Assembly: GCA_020073105.1 (NCBI GenBank)
Contig: JAIQFW010000007.1
Span: 1 to 42,703, forward strand
Direction of reading: 5' to 3'
DNA: 42,703 nt
Origin: Terriglobia bacterium
GTDB lineage: Bacteria; Acidobacteriota; Terriglobia; Terriglobales; Acidobacteriaceae
A program made the position numbers and the translations under genes. Below the pieces are notes generated by a model. The model was not told the origin of the DNA. It saw only the letters and a list, made by a program, of their open reading frames with translations, and did no database searches. Of the stretch, positions 23,201-31,007 are shown piece after piece (the stretch's first letter is position 1; every line of letters begins with the position of its first letter).

Positions 23201-23923
23201 CTAGTGCGGGCTAAATTGGGAAAGATCGTAAATGCCCAGCTGCTTCTCCAGGCCGGCGATCTGGTCCACGACCTTGAAGAAGCCATCTTCTCCGAACAAC
23301 TCGTCTTCCTTCTTTTCGAATTGTTCCCCCAGAGCGTCATATTCATGGGGCGAGACGATTCCTCGGAATGCAGGGAACAGAACCGTATCTTCCCGGGCTT
23401 CGTGGGGACGGTACATGCGAAGAAATGAGCGTAGGGCGGCGGAGAGCTGCTGGCGTTTGGTTTCATCCTTAAGCGTGGCAGCGACGGCGAGTGTGCGGAC
23501 TAGCTCGGTGACCCGACGCCCCGCCTGATGCTGCTGCAGCAGCGTGTCCACCAGCGGGACCAGCTTGCCGGCCTTACGGAAGCGCGGGAAGAGGTACTCC
23601 TCCTCCAGCTTCTCGTGATAGTCCTCAACAAAACGCCGGATGATGTCCGCGGCGCCCGCCAGAACGGCAATTTCGACATCCTGCTTGTTCTCGATGCGCC
23701 GCAATGTTTCGTCGTAAATCAGCAGTAAGCGATTGAGCGCCCCGTGCTCCCGCATCAGGTCTTCGGCGGGCGAGACCCCCCCGTCCTTATGGCCTTTTCC
23801 CTTTTCCGCCTCTTGCCCGAAGGCATGCGTTGCCAACCGGGATGAGGGAACGAGCAAAGCACCGGAGACGACAGCGGTTCTGACCAGGAAGTTTCGGCGG
23901 TTGTCGCGAAGGTTACGATCCAT
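23201..23923 (-). CDS. Tat-exported hemerythrin-domain protein
   Basis: A 240-aa protein with a twin-arginine signal (RRNFLVRTAVVSGALLVPS at residues 9-27) and a hemerythrin HHE four-helix bundle. Candidate di-iron ligands are His60 (REHG), His103 and Glu107 (DYHEKLEEE), His132 (QQHQAG) and His174 with the acidic residues after it (RPHEAREDTVLFP). A C-terminal helical extension follows. Export through Tat would fit a cofactor-loaded, folded protein sensing or buffering O2, NO or iron at the cell envelope; that is inference. The gene is not obviously linked to its neighbours. Confidence 0.88.
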   Translation of the reverse strand: MDRNLRDNRRNFLVRTAVVSGALLVPSSRLATHAFGQEAEKGKGHKDGGVSPAEDLMREHGALNRLLLIYDETLRRIENKQDVEIAVLAGAADIIRRFVEDYHEKLEEEYLFPRFRKAGKLVPLVDTLLQQHQAGRRVTELVRTLAVAATLKDETKRQQLSAALRSFLRMYRPHEAREDTVLFPAFRGIVSPHEYDALGEQFEKKEDELFGEDGFFKVVDQIAGLEKQLGIYDLSQFSPH

Positions 23924-23991
23924 GCAGGGCTCCTTGGATGCGAAAATATCGCTTGTCTGGGCTCCCGGGACGCGGAAAGTGGTGTATGGCG

Positions 23992-24798
23992 TCAGGCAGA
24001 TTTGTATACCCCGAGCACCTTAACCAAATCCGTTACCTCGGCCAGTTCCCGCAATGCGGCCCGGGAGACTTTGTCATCGCCGCGGAGAAAATCTGCAAAG
24101 AACACGTACTCCCAGGGCCGGCCACGCATCGGCCGCGACTCGATTTTGCTGAGACTGATTCCGCGCCGGGCAAAAATACCGAGCGCACGATGCAGAGCGC
24201 CGGGCACATTCTTTACGATGAAAGCGATGGAGGTTTTGTTGGCTCGAGGAAGAATTTGGCGCCTACGCCGGATCAGAACAAAGCGGGTGAAGTTCTGTTT
24301 GTCATCCTCGATACCGGCCTTAAGAATCCTGCCCTTGTACACGGCGGCAGCCTGGCGCCCGGCAATGCCAGCCGCATCCCGCAGGTGGCTCTCGACCACG
24401 TGCTTCACGCTGCCCGCGGTGTCGTAAAAAGGCACCGGCTGGATGCGCGGGTTGCGTCGGAAGAAGTCCCGGCATTGATCCAGCGCGACGGGGTGCGAAA
24501 GCACCCGACGGACATCGCTCTTCCTGACTCCCGGTGCCGCGATCAGGTTATGTACAATCCGCAGGCGGAATTCCCGCTGGATGAAGACCTTCCGCGCCAG
24601 CAGCAGATCGAAGTGTTCAGCCACCGAACCCGCCAGAGAATTTTCAATGGGAATGACGGCTGCCGCTACCGAGCCCCGCTCCAGCCGGTCAAAGACCTCT
24701 GCTGAACGAACACAGGGAACCATGCTTCCGCCCGGAACCATGCGCTTGGCTGCCTGGTGGCTGAACGAACCCGCTTCGCCCTGAATCGCAACTCTCAT
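23992..24798 (-). CDS. pheA: Prephenate dehydratase
   Basis: About 268 aa, converting prephenate to phenylpyruvate in phenylalanine synthesis. The N-terminal periplasmic-binding-like catalytic domain shows VAIQGEAGSFSHQAA, VIPIENSLAGSV, LSHPVALDQC and, at its end, NFTRFVLI (the catalytic Thr of the TRF motif). A C-terminal ACT domain (GALHRALGIFARRGISLSKIESRP) provides Phe feedback control. No chorismate mutase domain is fused. The ATG at 24798 is preferred over a TTG at 24831; it starts 10 bp after the stop of the acetyltransferase gene, so the two form a likely operon. Confidence 0.95.
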   Translation of the reverse strand: MRVAIQGEAGSFSHQAAKRMVPGGSMVPCVRSAEVFDRLERGSVAAAVIPIENSLAGSVAEHFDLLLARKVFIQREFRLRIVHNLIAAPGVRKSDVRRVLSHPVALDQCRDFFRRNPRIQPVPFYDTAGSVKHVVESHLRDAAGIAGRQAAAVYKGRILKAGIEDDKQNFTRFVLIRRRRQILPRANKTSIAFIVKNVPGALHRALGIFARRGISLSKIESRPMRGRPWEYVFFADFLRGDDKVSRAALRELAEVTDLVKVLGVYKSA

Positions 24799-24808
24799 AG
24801 CCGATAGG

Positions 24809-25318
24809 TTATCGCCTTTCCGGTTGCGCAAGCAGATCCTTCTCCAGCACGAATGCGTCTACGCCGTTCAAGTAGTAACGGGGGATGATTTTCGTCACAC
24901 TGTATTGATGCCGTTTGTAAAAGGCCAGCGCTGAAGTGTTGTCTACGGCAGTTTCGAGTGTTACCGCGTGGCAGTCCGCCGCCCGCAGACGGTCTTCGGC
25001 CGTGGCCAGCAGCGTCGAGCCCAATCCAGAGCGCCGATTTTCCGGGAGTATGTCAACACTGATGATGTGACCCACTCCGCGCCGACTGGCTTCGGCCACG
25101 ATGAAACCCACAATACCGGACGCATCGCCGGCGCCCCGTCCGGGTTGGTTGCCGTTCACCGCGGCCGATCGCGCTACCACAGTGAACGATCCCCGGCGAC
25201 GAATGTAAGCCGCCAGTTCGCGCCGCGAATACGCGATCCCGGGCACAAAACACCGCTGGTCAATGCTCCACAAGGCCTCGAAATCCTCAGCCCGGAAGTC
25301 TCGAAGGCTGTATTCCAC
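24809..25318 (-). CDS. GNAT-family N-acetyltransferase (RimI-like)
   Basis: A 169-aa acetyl-CoA-dependent acetyltransferase. The N-terminal half has SLRDFRAEDFEALWSIDQRCF, and acetyl-CoA-binding motif A is ISVDILPENRRSGLGSTLL. The C-terminal strand/helix ETAVDNTSALAFYKRHQY is typical of RimI and related ribosomal-protein or small-molecule acetylases. The start is a GTG at 25318. It is the first gene of a probable pair with pheA. The acceptor is unknown; the similarity to RimI is only general. Confidence 0.87.
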   Translation of the reverse strand: MEYSLRDFRAEDFEALWSIDQRCFVPGIAYSRRELAAYIRRRGSFTVVARSAAVNGNQPGRGAGDASGIVGFIVAEASRRGVGHIISVDILPENRRSGLGSTLLATAEDRLRAADCHAVTLETAVDNTSALAFYKRHQYSVTKIIPRYYLNGVDAFVLEKDLLAQPERR

Positions 25319-25457
25319 CGCGTTATTGTATCTGGAAGGGTGGGAAGATGGCCGCTTTCGCCATGCGGGAGAATAGCTTACAGCTGCTGCAAAAATCGCC
25401 TGCGAGACCCTTGCCTGGCCTGTATCCCAAGACGTACCATGCGCATCAGAGAAAGTT

Positions 25458-26111
25458 GTGGGGCGCCTGTTCCTTATCGACGTGGTAGGAGCCGCGGTTG
25501 CCGTCGGGCTGTGGTATTTCGGTTTCGCCCGCTACAACCGGCGGAGGGGAATCCAGGCCTTGCGCCAAGTGGAAGCGGCCTGTTCCAATCGCGTCCGTAT
25601 CGTGGAAACCCACTGGGTCGGGGCGTCCCGCCTTCAGGCCCATCTGCGTTTTGCCGCTCATTGGTTTGAAAATGCGAAAGTGACCATCCGGCTGCTTCCC
25701 CGGCCCTTGCCCATTCAGTGGTTGTTGAGCCGCTGGCACAAACAAAGAGAAACCATCACCTTCGAGGCCGACCTCGATTCCGCGCCGGGAATTCGCCTGG
25801 ATGTGTTCCGCCATCACTGGCTCAGCGACAGCGACCGCAAAGTAATTGGCAAGTCCAGCAACTGGATGGTCTCGCGCCCTGGCCCGGTGGTCCTGACCAC
25901 TTCCACCGAGTGGCGACAAGAACTCCCACCCATCGTGAATACCCTGATGACGTCGCGCGGGCACAAACTCCTGCGCGTGCGTCTCCGTTCCGAGTCGCCG
26001 CACTTGGCGGCTACCATCGATTTGCAGACTCTCTCCGACCGGGAAACGGCAGCTGGGTTCCTGGGAGTGTTGCGGGACTTGGCGGCGGGGGCGTCGGCGT
26101 CCAGGCAGTAG
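25458..26111 (+). CDS. Membrane-anchored protein, unknown function
   Basis: A 217-aa protein with a single N-terminal membrane helix (LIDVVGAAVAVGLWYFGFA) and a basic following stretch (RYNRRRG), so the body is probably cytoplasmic. The remainder alternates short strands and helices (HWVGASRLQAHLRFAAHWF; SSNWMVSRPGPVVLTTST; LLRVRLRSESPHLAATIDLQTL). I do not recognise the family. The GTG at 25458 has a weak GAGAAAG upstream. It is divergent from the acetyltransferase and followed by a 380-bp gap. Confidence 0.6.
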   Translation: MGRLFLIDVVGAAVAVGLWYFGFARYNRRRGIQALRQVEAACSNRVRIVETHWVGASRLQAHLRFAAHWFENAKVTIRLLPRPLPIQWLLSRWHKQRETITFEADLDSAPGIRLDVFRHHWLSDSDRKVIGKSSNWMVSRPGPVVLTTSTEWRQELPPIVNTLMTSRGHKLLRVRLRSESPHLAATIDLQTLSDRETAAGFLGVLRDLAAGASASRQ

Positions 26112-26489
26112 GACTAGCTGACCATTCAAACTGGAAACGGAGGGGGTGGGGTCCAGCCTTGTCGAGCCTTCTTTTGGCGAGGCAGGCCGGGAATACTCAC
26201 AGTTTCGAGCTTGCGGGTTGTCGATCTCCGACGATCCCCGCCCACCCTGGCCCTCGCTAGCGCTCGGGGGTTGGGCACCCCAGAGAGTGAAATCAGCGTG
26301 AAAGGGCGGGCCAGCCCCCGTGTTGTACCAAGTACGACCTTTCGTTGGAAGATTGCTACGTCAAAATGGAACGTGCTACCCTTTCGGTAAACCAGCCGAG
26401 CATATATTTCCAGCCGAAGAAACTTTCGCTTTACTTTCGCCTGTGTCGCAGGTTATCGTTCAGTAGAACACAATAAATGAGATCGTTTG
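26112..26489. other. Gene-free stretch before the methyltransferase
   Basis: No supported gene. The first part is GC-rich and repeat-like (ccccgcccaccctggccctcgctagcgctcgg, then ggttgggcacccc). From about 26330 the base composition becomes more A+T-rich toward the methyltransferase start, a likely promoter region; no convincing -35/-10 pair could be fixed. Confidence 0.5.
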
Positions 26490-29000
26490 ATGTCCATTGA
26501 ACACAAGCTTTTTCCAAATGTCGCGGGAGCACCAGCAGCCCAACTAGGATTTTCTTTTTCCTCTCCATTTGCATCGGACGCGCTGGGAGTTACTTTCCGC
26601 GACAGTAAGCGTGCCGCGTTCCACCGATGGTACCCTTACGTCCAAGGTTTCTCGGCAGATTACGTTCGCGAAATGCTTGCTCGGTTCAGCTCCGCCACGC
26701 ACATTTACGATCCCTTCGGAGGTGCCGGAACTACCCAGCTCGAAGCGAGCATCCATGGCGTAGCATCTGCGTATTCAGAAATCAACCCGTTCATGCGCTT
26801 TGTCGCCGAGACAAAAATCAACTCCAGCATCTGGGCTCGCCAGAATCTACTCACGTTTGAGACTGTTTGCGCGAAATACATGAAGGCGATTGCGCCGGAG
26901 AGTCTCATCGGGCGTAGCAAGAGGGTTTCTTTGGACCCTTACGAACGCGCATTCGCAGATCGAGATTACTTTGAGGAGCGGCACCTTAGACAATTGTTGG
27001 CCGCAAAGGACATTGCGCACGAGGTTACAGACGGTCTGCCGGATGCACGTTCTCTACTTCTTCTCGCTATTGCCGCCAACGTAGTACACGCCTCAAACAT
27101 GACGCGGCGGGCCGACTTGCGGCGGCGGCGCGCAGACGAGTACAAGAACCGCGTCGTGAACGTAGGCGTATTCGTTTCAAGAAGCGTAAAAGAAATTCTT
27201 AGCGACATCGCTGGGTCCCACGGCCCCAAAGTGAGAACCGCGTGTGCGTGCGAGAGCGCAAAAGAGATCGGCACTTCTGCACCCGAGAACTTTGATCTTT
27301 GTATTACATCGCCACCCTATCTGAACGGCACGAACTACTGCCGCAACACAAAACTGGAACTGTGGTTCTGCGGGTGGTTGGATAGCGAAGATGGTCTAAG
27401 AAGCTTCCGCGACACGGCAATTGCGGCTGGAATCAACAATGTCACGAAAAGCAGGAAACCACTCGTTCAGTTCGATAATGTGGAAGCGATTGCCCGCCAG
27501 CTCGACACCAAAGCCGAGGATTTGAGGATACCAGCCCTTGTTCGCTCGTACTTCAGCGACATGTACGACGTCTTTGCCGCCGTGAAGGATGGGCTGAAGC
27601 CCGGTGCTCACCTCATTGTGGACATTGGAGACTCACGTTTCTATGGCGTGCACGTGCCCACAGATGAACTGCTGGTCGAAGTCGCGCAGCATGTCGGCCT
27701 GACCGTGGCAGGTCAGCGATTATTGGCCCGGCGCTACTCCTACGATAAAACCGAGCTCAAGCAGGTTGAACTGGTTTTACAAAAGCCGAATGCGGTGCGC
27801 CCTCGGGTGAACAGACGCCAAACAGGTCAGGCGTCACTAACAGATGCTGTCCAGTCCCCTGCGGCGTCGTCAGCACAAGCTGGTAATTTCTCTCAGGCCA
27901 TAGAAGCATTCCGAAGCGACCTGCCATATAAGAACTTTCCCTACCAGAGCCGAAATTGGGGTCATCGGCTTCACTCGCTTTGTTCCTATCAAGGAAAACT
28001 CAAGCCAGCCATAGCACATTGGTTGGTGCGCGTGTTTTCGAGACCTGGGATGCGGGTGCTGGACCCACTCGGCGGAATAGGAACCGTAGCCTTTGAGGCG
28101 TGTGGACAGGGGAGGACTGGTATAACGAATGACCTCTCTCCGCTCGCGTACACCGTGGCAACTGGCAAGGTTTGCGTCCCTTCCCTCGAGGAAGCGCAAC
28201 GTGAGCTTGGGCTACTTGCCGAAGCGATTAGATCAGTGGAGTTGCAGTCTGACGACTACAAGGCGGCGGAGTTTGGACTGAACGGGCAAGTCCGTGACTA
28301 CTATCATTCCCGGACACTGGACGAAGTACTAAAGGCGAGGCGCTATTTCTCATGTTTGCAAGCACCTTCTGCTGCTGCGCTTTTTGTGAAGGCATCCTTG
28401 CTGCACGTACTCCACGGAAACAGACCCTACGCGCTTTCGCGGAGGTCGCACCCGATCACGCCGTTCAACCCATCCGGTCCCGCGAAATACAAATCTCTTG
28501 TGAAGCACGTAACCGAGCGCGTAAAGGCGGCGCTCGCGTCGCCGCTGCCCGACACCTTTGTTCACGGCGAATCGCTTCATGGTGACTTCCGTTGCCTTCC
28601 TGCAAAAATTGGATCCGTAGACAGGATCATTACGTCGCCGCCGTTCGTAGGCATGAGATTCGACCGCCCAAATTGGCTGCGGATGTGGTTCTGTGGTTGG
28701 GGCGAACGGGATTTCCATGAAAGGAGCCGCCAATTTCTAGAACGTCAGCACACCCGCTCATTTGAGGTTTACCGGGAGTTTTACCGAGTCTGCGCCGCAA
28801 TCCTCAAACCGGCCGGCTGGATGATTGTCCACATCGGTGGGTCAGAAGAACACGATATGGTTGCGAAACTCGTAGAGCTTGGCGCAGAGCAGATGCAGGT
28901 TGTCGGCGTTGCGGAAGAGGATGTTCGCGGGAGTGAGCATCACGGCTTAAAGGACAAAGGTTTGACTACCACACACAACTTTATTTTCTTGCGGAAGTAA
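26490..29000 (+). CDS. Double DNA methyltransferase (two fused SAM-dependent MTase domains)
   Basis: An 836-aa protein with two complete methyltransferase cores. Domain 1 has SAM motif I DPFGGAGTT (74-82) and catalytic motif IV TSPPYLN (273-279). Domain 2 has motif I DPLGGIGTV (525-533) and motif IV TSPPF (716-720). Both motif IVs are followed by a similar LELWFCGW / LRMWFCGW segment, so the halves are probably a duplication. The [ST]PP[YF] type motif indicates amino-methylation (N4-cytosine or N6-adenine). Paired domains are typical for asymmetric recognition sites where each strand needs its own enzyme. The ATG at 26490 is chosen over the adjacent TTG. It converges, with a 20-bp overlap, on an HNH nuclease gene, suggesting a restriction-modification pair. 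Base composition looks less GC-rich than its neighbours, compatible with horizontal transfer. Confidence 0.88.
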   Translation: MSIEHKLFPNVAGAPAAQLGFSFSSPFASDALGVTFRDSKRAAFHRWYPYVQGFSADYVREMLARFSSATHIYDPFGGAGTTQLEASIHGVASAYSEINPFMRFVAETKINSSIWARQNLLTFETVCAKYMKAIAPESLIGRSKRVSLDPYERAFADRDYFEERHLRQLLAAKDIAHEVTDGLPDARSLLLLAIAANVVHASNMTRRADLRRRRADEYKNRVVNVGVFVSRSVKEILSDIAGSHGPKVRTACACESAKEIGTSAPENFDLCITSPPYLNGTNYCRNTKLELWFCGWLDSEDGLRSFRDTAIAAGINNVTKSRKPLVQFDNVEAIARQLDTKAEDLRIPALVRSYFSDMYDVFAAVKDGLKPGAHLIVDIGDSRFYGVHVPTDELLVEVAQHVGLTVAGQRLLARRYSYDKTELKQVELVLQKPNAVRPRVNRRQTGQASLTDAVQSPAASSAQAGNFSQAIEAFRSDLPYKNFPYQSRNWGHRLHSLCSYQGKLKPAIAHWLVRVFSRPGMRVLDPLGGIGTVAFEACGQGRTGITNDLSPLAYTVATGKVCVPSLEEAQRELGLLAEAIRSVELQSDDYKAAEFGLNGQVRDYYHSRTLDEVLKARRYFSCLQAPSAAALFVKASLLHVLHGNRPYALSRRSHPITPFNPSGPAKYKSLVKHVTERVKAALASPLPDTFVHGESLHGDFRCLPAKIGSVDRIITSPPFVGMRFDRPNWLRMWFCGWGERDFHERSRQFLERQHTRSFEVYREFYRVCAAILKPAGWMIVHIGGSEEHDMVAKLVELGAEQMQVVGVAEEDVRGSEHHGLKDKGLTTTHNFIFLRK

Positions 29001-30297
29001 CCGCGCTTGCCACTTCGACCGATTCTGGCCTTTCCTGCAAATTCGCAATGACCTCTTCGAAGACTGCTTCGTCGGCCTTGCGCAGAGCTTTAAACAGATC
29101 TATTTTCGGCAAAAGCTCTTTCACTTTGCGGGCGATTGCATTGAAAGTTCTTGGGTCCCATTCTTTGGCAAACTCTACAATGTTTCGGAGAATTCGCTTC
29201 AACTCACGCTGGTTGACTTCCTTCTTCACGAGTTCCGTATAGGCCAAACCCGTAATTGCCGAAAGCCGCTTCAGTTCACGCTCGGTATAAACATCAACAG
29301 GGAATCTTTCACGCTTGAAACCGTTGCAATCAGCACACAAGCAGGTGGAGTACTCGTCAATCGGCCACAGGTACGCAAAGGGCCGGGTGTGGTCTAGTTG
29401 CACTTCGTCTAATGCGATCTTCTTGCGACAGCGGAAACACCTTCTCCCAAACTTCTCCCACACTATGCTCTTTAGGCCCGCTCCATTCCTATCCTTAATC
29501 CGCTCCAAAATCTTGGGTTCACGAAGGAAAATTTTGCGCTCTCGTGAGATGACCGAAGATTCGTGAAACTGGTCTGTAGTCCTCTTCGGATTAAATTCGT
29601 TGTTGATCCTCCATTTCTTGCAGGAACGGCACTCGTTCTGGTGCCCCGTTTTCTTCGCGTTGTGTTTATGGAACGCCAGCGCACTTGGCCGCTTGGGATC
29701 AATCGGCAGCAGACGTTGGCAGTAAGCGCATTTCTTCAAAACGATGCTTTGGCCGGGCTTGTCCGAGATTGCCGCGCCTTGCCATTCCGTCGGAACCGGA
29801 TCCATGTCAATGGCACGTTCCTGTGGAAGATAAAGACACTCGGGGGCTTGTGTGGAATTAAGCTCCCGCTCGGTTCCACCGTTCCGCGCCACGACCATTT
29901 CAGGAAGTTGCAGAGCGCCGCAGTCTAAGCCCCATATGTGCAGCACACGAACTCTCGCCGGAACGTCGATTGTCAGCAGAGCCGTACCCGTCTGTTCACA
30001 CGGCACCGCCAAACCAACGCGGTGCCAACACTTCTCCGAAGTGAATGCAGTCTCTTTTGTCGCTCCACCCGGCCCAGTCAGCGTGAATTTCAGATTAGCG
30101 GGGGTGTCACTCGCCATGTATGCGCCCGCACCAGTGAAAGGCACGTTTCCCCTTTCCTTAATCGCCGAACAAAACGTCAGCTTAGAAGGGTGCCGCTTAT
30201 CGAGTTTAATCGCGACGCCCTGCCTCTCATGCAGCGTCTGGTAATCGCGACTTGATCTGACCTTGTCCCCGCGATCCTGTTTTGCCCACCTACGCAT
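28981..30297 (-). CDS. HNH-type endonuclease with extra zinc module (candidate restriction enzyme)
   Basis: About 438 aa from the ATG at 30297. Residues ~30-150 form a beta-rich region (LKFTLTGPGGATKETAF, ALLTIDVPARVRVLHIWGLDC) that I do not recognise. A zinc module follows with CAYC (190/193) and CRSC (223/226). The HNH domain comprises CFRC (287/290), VQLDHTRPFAYLW with the putative catalytic His303, and CADCNGF with Cys321/324 and Asn325. The C-terminus is helical and charged. Position opposite a double methyltransferase suggests the cleaving partner of a type II system. The start is doubtful: 5' of about 30240 the frame runs into REP-like hairpins, and the ATG at 30297 itself lies in one of them. 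Alternatives are a TTG at 30336 or a truncated N-terminus. Confidence 0.72.
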   Translation of the reverse strand: MRRWAKQDRGDKVRSSRDYQTLHERQGVAIKLDKRHPSKLTFCSAIKERGNVPFTGAGAYMASDTPANLKFTLTGPGGATKETAFTSEKCWHRVGLAVPCEQTGTALLTIDVPARVRVLHIWGLDCGALQLPEMVVARNGGTERELNSTQAPECLYLPQERAIDMDPVPTEWQGAAISDKPGQSIVLKKCAYCQRLLPIDPKRPSALAFHKHNAKKTGHQNECRSCKKWRINNEFNPKRTTDQFHESSVISRERKIFLREPKILERIKDRNGAGLKSIVWEKFGRRCFRCRKKIALDEVQLDHTRPFAYLWPIDEYSTCLCADCNGFKRERFPVDVYTERELKRLSAITGLAYTELVKKEVNQRELKRILRNIVEFAKEWDPRTFNAIARKVKELLPKIDLFKALRKADEAVFEEVIANLQERPESVEVASAVTSARK

Positions 30298-30304
30298 AGG
30301 TGGG
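30285..30304. repeat. Perfect 8-bp hairpin CCCACCTA/TAGGTGGG
   Basis: CCCACCTA-CGCA-TAGGTGGG is a perfect stem with a 4-base loop. The neighbouring wording (cttgatctgaccttgtcccc, 30251-30270) resembles REP-type elements seen in many bacteria. The possible ATG of the HNH gene (30297-30295) lies within it. Confidence 0.6.
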
Positions 30305-30358
30305 AATATTCGACCACTAAAAGCAGAGACTTGCAATCGTGGGCAAGATTCACAGGAA

Positions 30359-30389
30359 AACTGGGGACGGGACAGAACGTTCCCCAGTT
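30359..30389. repeat. REP-like hairpin AACTGGGGA/TCCCCAGTT
   Basis: A perfect 9-bp inverted repeat around a 13-base loop (cgggacagaacgt). Together with 30285-30304 it makes up the 143-bp gap between the HNH gene and the VOC gene. It could act as a bidirectional transcription barrier or a mobile REP unit; no transposase is nearby. Confidence 0.55.
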
Positions 30390-30440
30390 CTTCGACGAAT
30401 CGTAGGTTAATACCGATTGAGTAAGTGCAGTGGAGGCCAC

Positions 30441-30953
30441 TTAGGGCTTTGCGGACGGCTGCCAGAGCTCAATCTTGTTCCCATCCGGGTCATAGATCCA
30501 GGCAAAGCGACCGTAGGATTCATCCATTCGTTTGGGATCAATCTTGACTCCCTCTTGTTTTAAGCGGTCGAGCAAAGCATCCAGATCGTCCACGATGTAG
30601 TTGATCATGAACGACGGGTGGCTGGGACCGAAATAGTCGGTGGAACCGGGGAAAATAGTCCAAACTGTGACGTGTTCCTTCTGCGGGTCGTCGTGTTCGC
30701 GCCATGGAAGCATCGCGCCTCCGCCCTTGTCAGCGAGTCCAAGATGCTTCGAATACCATTCGCGCATCTCATCACGGTTAGCGGACTTGAAGAAGACACC
30801 GCCGATTCCAAGGATGCGCCCGCGCTGCTCCATCTTCACAGGCGGCTTCGACTTTTCAGGTTGCGGAGATTGCACTTCCTGTCCTCCTATTGAGTTGACC
30901 GCGATGAGCAACAGCGAGCCGAGCGCAAGTGTGCTCCAGGGTATTGCTTGCAT
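30441..30953 (-). CDS. Exported VOC/glyoxalase-fold protein
   Basis: A 170-aa protein with an N-terminal signal-like hydrophobic segment (TLALGSLLLIAVNSIGG) and a vicinal-oxygen-chelate fold: ILGIGGVFFKSANRDEMREWYSKHLGL at the start, SFMINYIVDDLDALLDRLKQEGV in the middle, and FAWIYDPDGNKIELWQP with the C-terminal metal Glu. Whether a metal site is complete cannot be decided from sequence; the first ligand position holds Gly/Phe rather than His. Possible roles include dioxygenase- or resistance-like binding. It stands alone. Confidence 0.82.
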   Translation of the reverse strand: MQAIPWSTLALGSLLLIAVNSIGGQEVQSPQPEKSKPPVKMEQRGRILGIGGVFFKSANRDEMREWYSKHLGLADKGGGAMLPWREHDDPQKEHVTVWTIFPGSTDYFGPSHPSFMINYIVDDLDALLDRLKQEGVKIDPKRMDESYGRFAWIYDPDGNKIELWQPSAKP

Positions 30954-31007
30954 GTCGGGGATTATACAAGTTGCGATTCGGATGGAGAAAACGGCTCGCT
31001 CAGCCCC

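Noticed and set aside
25446-26129. Minus-strand frame opposite the membrane-anchored unknown gene
   Set aside because: Similar in length to the plus-strand gene, but it lacks a membrane helix, motif or start signal; the plus-strand reading, with its N-terminal helix and basic flank, is more plausible.
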